Origin: Stutzerimonas stutzeri | Lineage (GTDB): Bacteria > Pseudomonadota > Gammaproteobacteria > Pseudomonadales > Pseudomonadaceae | Length of the DNA: 64,000 bases | NCBI RefSeq assembly: GCF_000590475.1 | Contig: NZ_CP007441.1 | Span: 2,052,660 to 2,116,659, forward strand | Direction of reading: 5' to 3' | Part shown: positions 1-7,831 of the stretch, piece by piece | How the letters are laid out: every line of letters begins with the position of its first letter | How positions within the stretch are numbered: position 1 is the first letter of the stretch | Position numbers and translations under genes: made by a program | The notes under the pieces: model-generated | What the model was told of the DNA's origin: nothing | The model's database searches: none | The model's input: the letters and a program-made list of their open reading frames with translations, nothing else

Positions 1-1
1 A

Positions 2-1024
2 CGCCTGGCGGCGGGCCTTTTCGGATCACCCGGCGCGTCCGAAGCGCAGAAGCAGCGCAGCCAACAGATCATCGAGCGGCAGGTGCGGCACATGGCGTTG
101 CTGTTGGACGACCTGTTCGATATTTCGCGTATCACTCTCGGCAAGCTGGTGCTGCGCAAGGAGTCGCTGGATCTGGGCGCGGTCATCGAGGCGGCGGTCG
201 AGACCGCTCGCGCCAAGATCGAGGCGAAACAGCATGAGCTGATCGTGGAGGTGCCGGCGCAGCCGATCCTGCTGGAAGCCGATCCGCTTCGGCTCGAACA
301 GATACTTGTTAACCTGCTCAACAATGCGGCCAAGTTCACCGCGCCGGGCGGACGGATTCGTATCAGCGCCACACTGATGGGCGACACGGCCATGATTTCA
401 GTGATCGATAACGGCCTGGGTATCGCTTGCGAACACCTCCAGCTGATTTTCGAACGTTTCGCGCAGATCCCCACGAGCCGATCCCAGGTCAATTCCGGTC
501 TGGGTATTGGTCTGGCCCTGGCCAGGGGTTTGGCCAATCTTCATGGTGGCGACATTCGCGTCAGTAGTGCGGGGCTGGGGCAGGGCGCTGAGTTCCGACT
601 GATCCTGCCGACACTCGTGTTGTCGCCGAGCGACGAACAACGTGCGGACGCCGGCAAGGTTACGGTCCATGCGCGGCGGGTCCTCGTCGCGGATGACAAC
701 CGGGATATCGCCGAAACCATGGCTGAAGTCCTTCGGCTGGAAGGCCACGAGGTGCATCTGGCCTTCGACGGAAGTGAAGCCTTCGAGCGCTATCAGCAGC
801 TCCAGCCGGAAGTGGTCTTGCTGGATATCGGTATGCCTGGCCTGCGCGGCGATGAGGTGGCGCGGATGATCCGTGCACAGCCCGCGGGGCCCCACGTTCG
901 GCTGGTGGCGATTACCGGCTGGGGACAGCCGAGCGACAAGGCGAATGCTCTGGCGGCCGGGTTCGACGTGCACATGACCAAGCCCGTCGATATCAACCGG
1001 CTGATTTCCCTAGTGGGCGCTTGA
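2..1024 (+). CDS. Hybrid sensor histidine kinase/response regulator, 3' part only
   Basis: The reading frame is already open at the left edge, so the N-terminus and any sensor domain lie outside. Visible in order: the end of a HisKA dimerisation helix (LLLDDLFDISRI, just before 130), an HATPase_c domain with N box LVNLLNNAAKF (about 310-335), G1 box DNGLGI (about 408-425) and G2 box GLGIGLALARGL (about 500-535), then a receiver domain from about 675. The receiver has the acidic pair VADDN and the phospho-acceptor region LLDIGMPG near 825. It is a membrane-associated or soluble phosphorelay kinase of unknown signal. The histidine motif itself is upstream of the window. It ends 227 bases before the glycine riboswitch and is probably unrelated to the dehydrogenase gene behind it. 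The kinase plus receiver assignment is secure; the input is unknown. Confidence 0.93.
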   Translation, partial: RLAAGLFGSPGASEAQKQRSQQIIERQVRHMALLLDDLFDISRITLGKLVLRKESLDLGAVIEAAVETARAKIEAKQHELIVEVPAQPILLEADPLRLEQILVNLLNNAAKFTAPGGRIRISATLMGDTAMISVIDNGLGIACEHLQLIFERFAQIPTSRSQVNSGLGIGLALARGLANLHGGDIRVSSAGLGQGAEFRLILPTLVLSPSDEQRADAGKVTVHARRVLVADDNRDIAETMAEVLRLEGHEVHLAFDGSEAFERYQQLQPEVVLLDIGMPGLRGDEVARMIRAQPAGPHVRLVAITGWGQPSDKANALAAGFDVHMTKPVDINRLISLVGA

Positions 1025-1250
1025 AACCATGCCTGCTGAAGTTTCAGCAACCTGTCGCTATCCGCTCGTGTTGTAGAGGCAAGCGCCCTGGCTCTCTGGC
1101 GGAGCGTTAGCGCGCGGTGGGCCTACTGAAAATGCCGGTCCGTCGGATGCTCAGCAAAAACCAGGTGCCGGGCGCGGATATTTCTGGCACCTTGGCCATC
1201 TGATTTGTAGCTGCCAGGGCGACGTCGAGCGTTCTGGTGCGCAATGAAGT
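1025..1250. other. Intergenic stretch with two small stem-loops
   Basis: No gene is visible. A perfect seven-base inverted repeat (TGCTGAA/TTCAGCA, 1034-1049) directly follows the kinase stop. A larger hairpin lies at 1161-1195 (CCAGGTGCC pairing with GGCACCTTGG, one bulge). Neither is followed by a T run, so they are weak terminator candidates. The promoter of the riboswitch transcript should be in the second half of this stretch, but I cannot pick convincing -35/-10 boxes. Confidence 0.4.
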
Positions 1251-1446
1251 GGTATCGGGAGAGACTGTAGCGGCATCGCCGTCGCAGCGCCGAAGGAGCA
1301 ACCGCCCCGGAAACTCTCAGGCAAAAGGACCGATACCACAGCTGTTGACTCTGAAGAGCCGCCGGGCCGTCGTCGCCCGCCGCACCGAAGGAGCAAGCGA
1401 ACGCCGCATAGGCTGCTCGTGAAACTCTCAGGTCCAGAACAGAGGG
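1251..1446 (+). promoter_or_regulatory. Tandem glycine riboswitch (two aptamers)
   Basis: Two consecutive copies of the glycine aptamer core are visible. Aptamer 1 is closed by a perfect P1 helix, GGTATCGG (1251-1258) with CCGATACC (1330-1337), and contains GGAGAGAC, CCGAAGGAGCAA and AAACTCTCAGGCAAAAGGAC in the conserved order. Aptamer 2 (about 1341-1446) repeats CCGAAGGAGCAAGC and GAAACTCTCAGGTCCAGAACAGAGGGGG, including the AGAGGGG tail typical of the second aptamer. The dehydrogenase start is 61 bases downstream. Family knowledge: tandem glycine aptamers usually switch on glycine-catabolic genes when glycine is abundant. The downstream gene therefore probably acts on glycine or is induced by it. 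Confidence 0.95.
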
Positions 1447-1455
1447 GGCGCTCGA

Positions 1456-1470
1456 TCCGCCTATCGCGGA
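1456..1470 (+). promoter_or_regulatory. Hairpin in the riboswitch expression platform
   Basis: TCCGC-CTATC-GCGGA forms a five-base stem just behind aptamer 2 and about 24 bases before the Shine-Dalgarno sequence (GGAG, 1494-1497) of the dehydrogenase. There is no T run, so if this is part of the switch it more likely works on translation or RNA folding than as an intrinsic terminator. This role is inference. Confidence 0.35.
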
Positions 1471-1506
1471 CGGGCTCTAACCTCCCGACGTTCTGGAGCT
1501 TCAAAA

Positions 1507-2772
1507 ATGAAAACGATCGCTGTCATTGGTGGCGGTATTACCGGCATCACTACCGCCTATGCGCTGGCCAAACGCGGTTTCGCCGTTACCCTGTTCGAAA
1601 AGCATCGCTACGCAGCGATGGAAACCTCCTTCGCCAACGGCGGCCAACTCTCGGCGTCGAATGCCGAGGTCTGGAATCATTGGTCGACCCTCCTCAAGGG
1701 GTTGAAGTGGATGCTCAGGAGCGATGCGCCTCTGCTGGTCAATCCCAAGCCCAGCTGGCACAAACTGTCATGGTTCGCCGAGTTCATTGGTGCCATTCCG
1801 CAATATCGCCACAACACCATCGAAACCGCGCGTCTGGCCATCGCCGCCCGCGAGCACCTGTTCGCCTGGGCGGAAGAAGAGGGCATCGACTTCGACCTGA
1901 AGAAGGCCGGCATCCTGCACATCTACCGCGACAAGGCTGGCTTCGATCACGCCGGCAAGGTATCCAAATTGCTGGCCCAGGGCGGCCTGCCGCGCCGCAG
2001 CGTGACACCGGACGAGATGCGTGCCATCGAACCGACGCTTGCGGGGCAATACTACGGTGGCTATTACACCGAGTGCGATTCCACCGGCGACATTCACCTA
2101 TTCACCAACGGCCTGGCGGCGGCAGCCGTTCGCCTCGGTGTCGAGTGCCGGTATGGCCAGGATGTGAAAGGCGTGACGACAGATGGCGGGCACGCCAGCG
2201 TCATTCTCGGCAAGCCAGGCGGAGACGAAACCCTGCAGTTCGATGGCATGGTGATTTGTGCCGGTACGGCTAGCCGGGCGCTGGCTGCGCAGTTGGGCGA
2301 TCGGGTGAACATCTATCCGGTGAAGGGCTATTCGATCACCGTCAATCTCAACGATCAGGCCAGCCGTGCTGCCGCGCCGACCGTGAGCCTGCTGGACGAT
2401 GAAACCAAGCTGGTCACCAGCCGCCTTGGCGACAACCGTTTGCGTGTGGCCGGTACGGCCGAGTTCAATGGCTACAACCGCGATATCCGGGCTGATCGGA
2501 TCCGCCCCTTGGTGGATTGGGTCGCCGAGTGTTTCCCCGGCGTCAGCACCCAGAGCGTGGTGCCCTGGGCCGGGCTGCGTCCTATGATGCCGAACATGAT
2601 GCCCAAGGTCGGCCGCGGCAGCTCGGCGTGTGTGTTCTACAACACCGGCCATGGCCACCTCGGCTGGACCTTGAGCGCGATCACCGCGGACATGATCGGC
2701 GATGTGGTGAGCCAGGCGATGGGCACGACCGCAGCGCCCATTGCTGTTACGCCGCAGCCGGCCCACGCGTAG
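1507..2772 (+). CDS. D-amino-acid dehydrogenase (DadA-like FAD flavoprotein), glycine-riboswitch controlled
   Basis: The 421-residue protein has a Rossmann FAD motif at its N-terminus (IGGGITG at residues 7-13, then the acidic residue of LFEK), the ANGGQLS segment typical of the DadA/glycine-oxidase (DAO) family, and a C-terminal GWAGLRPM-like block (PWAGLRPMMPNMMP) plus NTGHGHLGWTLS that close the FAD site. Family members oxidatively deaminate D-amino acids or glycine to oxo acid and ammonia, passing electrons to the membrane quinone pool. GGAG at 1494-1497 sets the ATG. The gene stands alone behind a tandem glycine riboswitch, which argues for glycine or a glycine-linked amine as substrate or inducer rather than D-alanine. 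There is no alr/dadX neighbour, unlike the classical dadA locus. Class is certain; substrate is inference. Confidence 0.9.
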   Translation: MKTIAVIGGGITGITTAYALAKRGFAVTLFEKHRYAAMETSFANGGQLSASNAEVWNHWSTLLKGLKWMLRSDAPLLVNPKPSWHKLSWFAEFIGAIPQYRHNTIETARLAIAAREHLFAWAEEEGIDFDLKKAGILHIYRDKAGFDHAGKVSKLLAQGGLPRRSVTPDEMRAIEPTLAGQYYGGYYTECDSTGDIHLFTNGLAAAAVRLGVECRYGQDVKGVTTDGGHASVILGKPGGDETLQFDGMVICAGTASRALAAQLGDRVNIYPVKGYSITVNLNDQASRAAAPTVSLLDDETKLVTSRLGDNRLRVAGTAEFNGYNRDIRADRIRPLVDWVAECFPGVSTQSVVPWAGLRPMMPNMMPKVGRGSSACVFYNTGHGHLGWTLSAITADMIGDVVSQAMGTTAAPIAVTPQPAHA

Positions 2773-2904
2773 CGGCCGCTTGGTTGCAGCGCTTTACGCA
2801 TCCGGGGCGGTTGATTGATTCGATCAGGCGCGACGGTCAAAGCGCGTTGCAGGTCAGCCTCAGCGGTGGACAGTCGTGCCATCGCTAGGCTGGGCGAGCC
2901 GCCT

Positions 2905-5871
2905 TCAGATCAGGGCATCGCGGCGGGTGACCGTTGCGACGGCCTGGAGCAGGGCAGCCTGCGAAAACGGCTTGGCCAGTAAGGGTAATTGTTGGGCAGC
3001 CGTCCCAGCGGGAAACTCCGCGTAACCGCTGACGAGCAGAACCGGCAGGCTCGGTTGCAGGCTTTGGACTTCCAGCGCCAGCTGCGCGCCGGTCATCTTC
3101 GGCATGGCATGGTCGGTGATAAGCAGATCGAAGCGAGTCTCGCGAAGGTGATCGAGGGCCTGCGCAGCTGAGTGCACGGTGGTCACCTGATGGCCTTCGT
3201 CTCGTAGCATTTCCGCGGTATTGAACAAGACGAGCACGTCGTCATCGACAGCGAGAATGTTCAGCCCTGGACGTTGTCCAGCCCCTTGCTCGGTCGCCTG
3301 CGTGGCGATTGCAGCGGGGCCGTCGCCCACCGCTGCGGGCAGCCAGATCTGTGCGGTGGTGCCGGTGCCGACCTCGCTGCGCAGCAGGAGCTTGCCCCCA
3401 GATTGCTCGGCGAAACCATGCACGATGGACAATCCGAGGCCGGTGCCCTTGCCGACGCCTTTGGTGGTGTAGAAAGGTTCAATGGCGCGTTGCAGTGTGG
3501 CTTCGTTCATGCCTTCGCCTTCGTCAGCCACGGAGAGGCACAGGTACGTTCCTGCGGCCAATCCGTGCTCGCTGTCGATGCTCGCGCTTTGGGCGCTGAT
3601 GACGATGCGGCCATGTCCGCCGATCGCATCGCGGGCATTCAAGCCAAGGTTGAGCAGGGCCGTCTGCAGCTGGCTGGGGTCGGCTTCGATGTCTGGCAGA
3701 TTCGCTTGGACGCGGGTTTCGATGATCACGGTCGGATCGAGCGAGCGCTCCAGCAGTTCGGTCATCTCTTCGATCAGTTTGCCAGGTTGAATCCGCTCGG
3801 CGAGCAGGTCCTGTTTGCGGGCGAATGCCAGCATACGGCGTGTCAGCGATGCACCGCGCTCGGCACCGATGCGTGCATTGTCGATCAGCCGAAGCAATGG
3901 CGAGTCGGCCGGGACGCGCTTGCGTAGCAACTCCAGGTTGCCCATTACCGCGGTCAGCAGGTTGTTGAAGTCATGGGCGATACCACCGGTCAGGTTGCCC
4001 AACGCTTCCATCTTCTGCGCCTGTTGCAGGGCTTGCTCGGCTTCGACCCGTGCGGTGCTGTCCACCGCCTCCGGGACGATGCCGACCACGCGACCGTCCT
4101 CGTCGAGAACCGGCCTGATGGAGAAGTCGAACGAACGCACGCCGGAGGGCAGCTGCAGCCGCATGCTCAAGCTCTCGCTGCCGCCTCTGGCTGCGGTTGC
4201 GACGCAGTCCATGACGGTCGAATGCATACCTGGCGTGGCGGCAAACCAGGGCGCGTCCGAAAACGCCATGCCGACCACCGTCTCGCGTTGATTGCCGATA
4301 CCGGCCAGCGACGTCGGGTTGGCGTAGAGGATGGCGCCTTCAGTGCTCAGTAACCATTGATACAGGTGCGAGCTCGCCGCCACGGTGCGTATCTGTGCTT
4401 CGCTTTGGGCCAGTGCCGCTGTGCGTTCGGCAACCTGACGTTCGAGTTCCTGGCGAAATCGCTGTTCGGCCAGCCTTACTGTCGCTTCGGAACGAACCCG
4501 CTCGATATGTGCCCACGAGCGCTCGGTCACCTCGGTGAGCAGGGCCAGCTCCTCGACTTTCCAGACTCGAGGGGTATTGGCGTGGATCGCCATGAGCGCG
4601 GTCAGCTTGCCTTCCTTGGTCAGCGGCATGCAGACCGTGGCCGCCAGGTCGAGTGCCAAAAAGGTCGCCGCCTCATGGGCCGGCAGTTGCCTGTTGTCGT
4701 TGAGCACCAGTGGCCGACCGGCCTGCAGGTTGGTCAGTGCAAGCTGACCGAAGTCCGCGAGGCGGTAGCGGCCGATGATGCTCCTGGAGCCGGGTGCAGC
4801 CCAGTTGCCTCTGATGGTGAAGCCGTTCTCATCCGGATCCATGTCGGCATAGGCGCAGACCGACACCCCGAAATGCTCGCCCAGCGCTCGGGTAGTGGTC
4901 GCCAGAATCGTATCGGCGTCAGTGCTGGGCGCGATGGCTTTGCCCAGTGCATCGAGAAAACGTATGCGCCGCTCGGCCAGGGCCCGCTGGGTTACATCGT
5001 GGCCCTGCATGAAAATGCCGCTGACGGTGCCGTCGGTCTGGATCACAGGCTGGAAGACGAAGTCGAGGATGAACATCTCCTCAGTTTCGCCCGGGGTGTG
5101 CTGAATGGTCATTGCCACTGAGTTGCCAACGTAGGCCTCACCCGTCTGGTAAACCTGATCGAGCAGCTCGACAAAGCCCTGCCGGGCGATCTCGGGAAGC
5201 GCCTCGCGAACGGTCAAACCGAGCAGATTCCGGTTTCCGACAAGGTTGGCGTAGGCCGGGTTGGCCATTTCATAGCGATGTTCCGGGCCGCCCAGCATCG
5301 CCATGATGCCGGGTGCCTGCTCGAACAGGCGGGTAAGCCGGTCCTTTTCGGCCAACAACCGACGCTCGGCCCTGACGCGCTCGGTGGTTTCCACCACGAA
5401 GGCGACCACTCCGGCCGGGTGTCCCGTCTCGCCCAGCACGGGCGAGTAATCGAGGTTCATCCAGACCTGTTCCGGGCGTCCGTTGCGGTGCAGGGTAAGT
5501 TCCTGATCCTTGTAGGCAAGGGTGCCGCCCGCCAGGCAGACCTTCATGACGTTGTCGTTGAAGTCCGCCACTTCAGGCCAGCCCTTGCGGACCTCCGAGC
5601 CGAGCAGCTGCGGATGTCGCGCCGCGGCGAACACCGAATAGGCGTCGTTGTAGAGCATGATGCCCTGGTGGCCCCAGAGGAGCACCATGGGCACTGGTGA
5701 CAAGAGCAGCATGGCTGTCACGGTCTTCAGGCTCTGCGGCCATTGATCCGGTGGGCCGAGCTCCGTACCGGACCAATCATGGGCGCGAATGAGTGCGCCC
5801 AGCTCGCCGCCACCAATTGGAAACACGGACGGGCCAATGGCCTCGTGCGCGGCGTTTACTTCGGCTGTCAT
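2905..5871 (-). CDS. PAS/GAF hybrid sensor histidine kinase
   Basis: About 988 residues. Order: a PAS domain (about 40-160, LLWGHQGIMLYNDAY), a second PAS (about 165-290, entered through an ETTERVRAERRL linker), a GAF domain (about 295-460), a coiled linker (RQELERQVAERTAALAQSE), a third PAS (about 490-600), HisKA with IAHDFNNLL (phospho-histidine about residue 633), HATPase_c (NLGLNARDAI, DEGEGM, GTGLGLSIVHGF) and a C-terminal receiver (ILAVDDDV, phospho-acceptor about D920 in TDHAMPK). No transmembrane segment is visible, so it should be a cytoplasmic sensor of the redox, light or small-molecule type. I chose the ATG at 5871, preceded by GAGAAG; a TTG five codons upstream also reads through. 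It stands alone and no partner regulator adjoins it. Confidence 0.92.
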   Translation of the reverse strand: MTAEVNAAHEAIGPSVFPIGGGELGALIRAHDWSGTELGPPDQWPQSLKTVTAMLLLSPVPMVLLWGHQGIMLYNDAYSVFAAARHPQLLGSEVRKGWPEVADFNDNVMKVCLAGGTLAYKDQELTLHRNGRPEQVWMNLDYSPVLGETGHPAGVVAFVVETTERVRAERRLLAEKDRLTRLFEQAPGIMAMLGGPEHRYEMANPAYANLVGNRNLLGLTVREALPEIARQGFVELLDQVYQTGEAYVGNSVAMTIQHTPGETEEMFILDFVFQPVIQTDGTVSGIFMQGHDVTQRALAERRIRFLDALGKAIAPSTDADTILATTTRALGEHFGVSVCAYADMDPDENGFTIRGNWAAPGSRSIIGRYRLADFGQLALTNLQAGRPLVLNDNRQLPAHEAATFLALDLAATVCMPLTKEGKLTALMAIHANTPRVWKVEELALLTEVTERSWAHIERVRSEATVRLAEQRFRQELERQVAERTAALAQSEAQIRTVAASSHLYQWLLSTEGAILYANPTSLAGIGNQRETVVGMAFSDAPWFAATPGMHSTVMDCVATAARGGSESLSMRLQLPSGVRSFDFSIRPVLDEDGRVVGIVPEAVDSTARVEAEQALQQAQKMEALGNLTGGIAHDFNNLLTAVMGNLELLRKRVPADSPLLRLIDNARIGAERGASLTRRMLAFARKQDLLAERIQPGKLIEEMTELLERSLDPTVIIETRVQANLPDIEADPSQLQTALLNLGLNARDAIGGHGRIVISAQSASIDSEHGLAAGTYLCLSVADEGEGMNEATLQRAIEPFYTTKGVGKGTGLGLSIVHGFAEQSGGKLLLRSEVGTGTTAQIWLPAAVGDGPAAIATQATEQGAGQRPGLNILAVDDDVLVLFNTAEMLRDEGHQVTTVHSAAQALDHLRETRFDLLITDHAMPKMTGAQLALEVQSLQPSLPVLLVSGYAEFPAGTAAQQLPLLAKPFSQAALLQAVATVTRRDALI

Positions 5872-6042
5872 CGAAAATCTTCTCAACGTGAGGGCGCAGT
5901 GCTGGCGAAGGGCTACCAGTTTAAACGGTACGCCTTCCCGGTCGTACAGCGCGCAACGCCGCAGGCCATGACTGATAGCGCTTTGATTACATCAATGACG
6001 CAAAGTTGGACGAAAACATGGGAAATGTTCGTTACGTCACGT

Positions 6043-6384
6043 TCAATCGTCGCGGGTCAGCACCTCCAGCAGCTCGATCTCGAACAGCAGGTTCGAGTTC
6101 GGCTTGATGTGCTCGCCGATTTGCCGTTCGCCGTAAGCAAGATGGGCGGGGACGAAGAGTTTGCGTTTGCCGCCCACCTTCATACCCATGAGGCCGATGT
6201 CCCAGCCCTTGATCACTCGCCCGGTGCCGATCACGCACTGGAAGGGCTTGCCGCGCTCATAGCTCGAGTCAAAGGTGGTGCCGTCTTCCAGCTGGCCGCG
6301 GTATTCGGTGGTAATCAGGGCGCCTTTGACCACTTCCTTGCCGTCGCCGACTTGAAGGTCCTCGATCTGCAGTTCGTCACTCAT
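6043..6384 (-). CDS. FKBP-type peptidyl-prolyl cis-trans isomerase
   Basis: A single FKBP domain fills this 113-residue protein: EYRGQLEDGTTFDSSYERG near the N-terminus, then VIKGWDIGLMGMKVGGKR, AYGER and the closing strand LLFEIELLEVL. These are the conserved active-site pocket segments (Y, D, W, Y). There is no signal peptide, so it is cytoplasmic, where it would speed proline isomerisation during folding. It lacks the N-terminal dimerisation helix of FkpA/FklB and is of the short, single-domain kind. The next gene on the same strand (cysteine-cluster protein) ends 26 bases upstream, so the two may share a transcript. Confidence 0.93.
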   Translation of the reverse strand: MSDELQIEDLQVGDGKEVVKGALITTEYRGQLEDGTTFDSSYERGKPFQCVIGTGRVIKGWDIGLMGMKVGGKRKLFVPAHLAYGERQIGEHIKPNSNLLFEIELLEVLTRDD

Positions 6385-6410
6385 CAGTTTTTCTCGTTGG
6401 ATGATCCGGG

Positions 6411-6764
6411 CTAGACCAGCACCTGGCGGGTGCTGGCGATAAGCTGGTGCACCTGTTTTTCTACCTCGGGCGCAGTGGCGTGTTCCGGGCCGCGGCCACG
6501 GGGGCAGGGCAGGCTCGCGGTGGTACCGAACAATCGGCAGATCAGTGGACGCTCGGCGTAGGCTTCGCAGCCATTCGGCCCGAGGTGCACGCAGTTCCAG
6601 TGCGCCAGGGCGGCGTCGTGTTCGGCGTCGCTGCGGCGAGGCAGTCGCGCCATTTCTTCGGAGGATGCCGTCACCGGCCCGCAGCAGTCATGGCAGCCGG
6701 TTACGCAGGCGAAGCCCGGGATCTGTCGTCGCAGGTGGTCGATCTTACGATTGGTGCAGCTCAT
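6411..6764 (-). CDS. YkgJ-family cysteine-cluster protein (putative metal-binding)
   Basis: The 117-residue protein carries the cysteine pattern of the YkgJ/UPF0153 zinc- or iron-chelating family: C..GCHDCCGPV near residues 18-29, then C (NCVHLGPNGC, about 57-65) and RPLICRLFG with a further CPRGRG. These cysteines probably bind an Fe-S cluster or zinc. Members occur widely and have no agreed function, though several are linked to metal handling or modification reactions. No signal peptide. It lies 26 bases upstream of the FKBP gene on the same strand. Confidence 0.85.
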   Translation of the reverse strand: MSCTNRKIDHLRRQIPGFACVTGCHDCCGPVTASSEEMARLPRRSDAEHDAALAHWNCVHLGPNGCEAYAERPLICRLFGTTASLPCPRGRGPEHATAPEVEKQVHQLIASTRQVLV

Positions 6765-6836
6765 CAGGGGATGCCTGTTCCGGGGCGCGAATAGTACTCG
6801 GCCAAGCGGAATAATTCTGCTCCGTGCCGGCCCTTT

Positions 6837-7129
6837 TCAGGGCGAGGACGTATCGATGATGTCGTTCCAGTCAGGATGCTTGCTCACATAATCGGCGACG
6901 AAATCGCATACCGGCACGACGCGCTTGCCGCGCCGACGGCATCGTCGAGCGATTCTCGGATCAGCTTGCTGCCCATTCCCTGCCCTGCAAGGCTCGGGTC
7001 CACTTCGGTGTGAGTGAACACTTGGCGCGGGCCTTGCTCTCGGTATTCGGCGAAACCGAGGTCTTGGCCATTGACGTTCAGCACGTAGCGGTGCGCATTT
7101 CCGTCGTGCCGTACTGTTGCGTCGCTCAT
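6837..7129 (-). pseudogene. GNAT-type N-acetyltransferase (YjdJ-like) broken by a frameshift
   Basis: The first part (from the ATG at 7129, with AAGGA upstream) reads as a short YjdJ-type GNAT domain: YRVLNVNGQ-like strand, FTHTEVDPSLAGQGMGSKLI acetyl-CoA loop. In that frame the protein ends abnormally at 6884. The missing C-terminus is intact in another frame: from about 6935 down to 6837 the codons read RRGKRVVPVCDFVADY, then KHPDW, the standard end of this family. One base is missing at about 6936-6942, in the G/C-rich run after the LDDAV codons. Repaired length would be about 97 residues, which fits the family. Either a true pseudogene or a one-base sequence error. Confidence 0.85.
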
Positions 7130-7194
7130 CGAAATGTTCCTTCCGTACGGAAATCAGGCCCCTGCCTGTATAGCAGCCGGGGAGGATGTAGCCG

Positions 7195-7506
7195 CTACAG
7201 CGAGTCGACCAATTTTCGGCCCATCTCGCAGCCGCGTTGGAGCGCTTCGTCGAAGCTGCGGTAGTGCTGCGTCTGGTCGACGCTCACCGGGACGACGATT
7301 TCGAGGTTTTGCACCACTTCCGCACCCACGGCCCAGAGCGTTTCACCGTAGGTTTCGTACTCGTACCCAGTGATGTGCACGATCACCTCGTGATCACGGT
7401 AGACCAGCCTATGGCTGTGAGGGATCTGGTGACTGCTGCCGCTCGGGATGTGTGCGGGCGTGTCGAAGTAGGGCTGTTCGGCGTCCGGTTTGACGGCCTT
7501 GCTCAT
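7195..7506 (-). CDS. Conserved hypothetical protein, 103 residues
   Basis: I do not recognise a named domain. The start is fixed by an excellent Shine-Dalgarno sequence (AAGGAGGT) eight bases before the ATG at 7506; an upstream extension of 21 codons is possible but has no such signal. The protein is soluble, with no signal peptide or membrane helix. It looks like a small alpha/beta fold: a histidine-rich N-terminal part (SGSSHQIPHSHRL), strands (EVIVHITGYEY, NLEIVVPVSV) and a C-terminal helix (FDEALQRGCEMGRKLVDS). It stands alone, upstream of the divergent thiolase gene. Confidence 0.75.
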   Translation of the reverse strand: MSKAVKPDAEQPYFDTPAHIPSGSSHQIPHSHRLVYRDHEVIVHITGYEYETYGETLWAVGAEVVQNLEIVVPVSVDQTQHYRSFDEALQRGCEMGRKLVDSL

Positions 7507-7831
7507 CGCTGGACCTCCTTGGGTTGTCTGGATTGGGCCGAGACCGGGGCTCATCGTTCCCGACGGCAACGATGCGTGCGATGAACGTGAGCCTGCCCGT
7601 GCACGTCTCGCCTGCCCGAACTGTTGTCTACGGAGCCGAACCTAGGCTGAAGTACAGTCTTTACCACCCGCAGTCGCATGGTGCCCGGCCCGCTGCCGCT
7701 GCGTTCTGCAAAAACGCAGGCTCGCTCTGCAGCTTTCGAGGTTGTTCTCCTGATTCAACCGGTTACGATCGAACAGACCCTTGAACCGCCGTGACCGGCG
7801 CACCCGGTAATCAGCAGAAGAAGAGAATCCC
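7507..7831. other. Divergent intergenic region before the thiolase gene
   Basis: About 325 bases without a credible gene. It must hold the promoters of the hypothetical gene (leftward) and the thiolase (rightward). A seven-base hairpin CTGCGTT/AACGCAG sits at 7699-7719. I see no clear operator. Confidence 0.4.
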
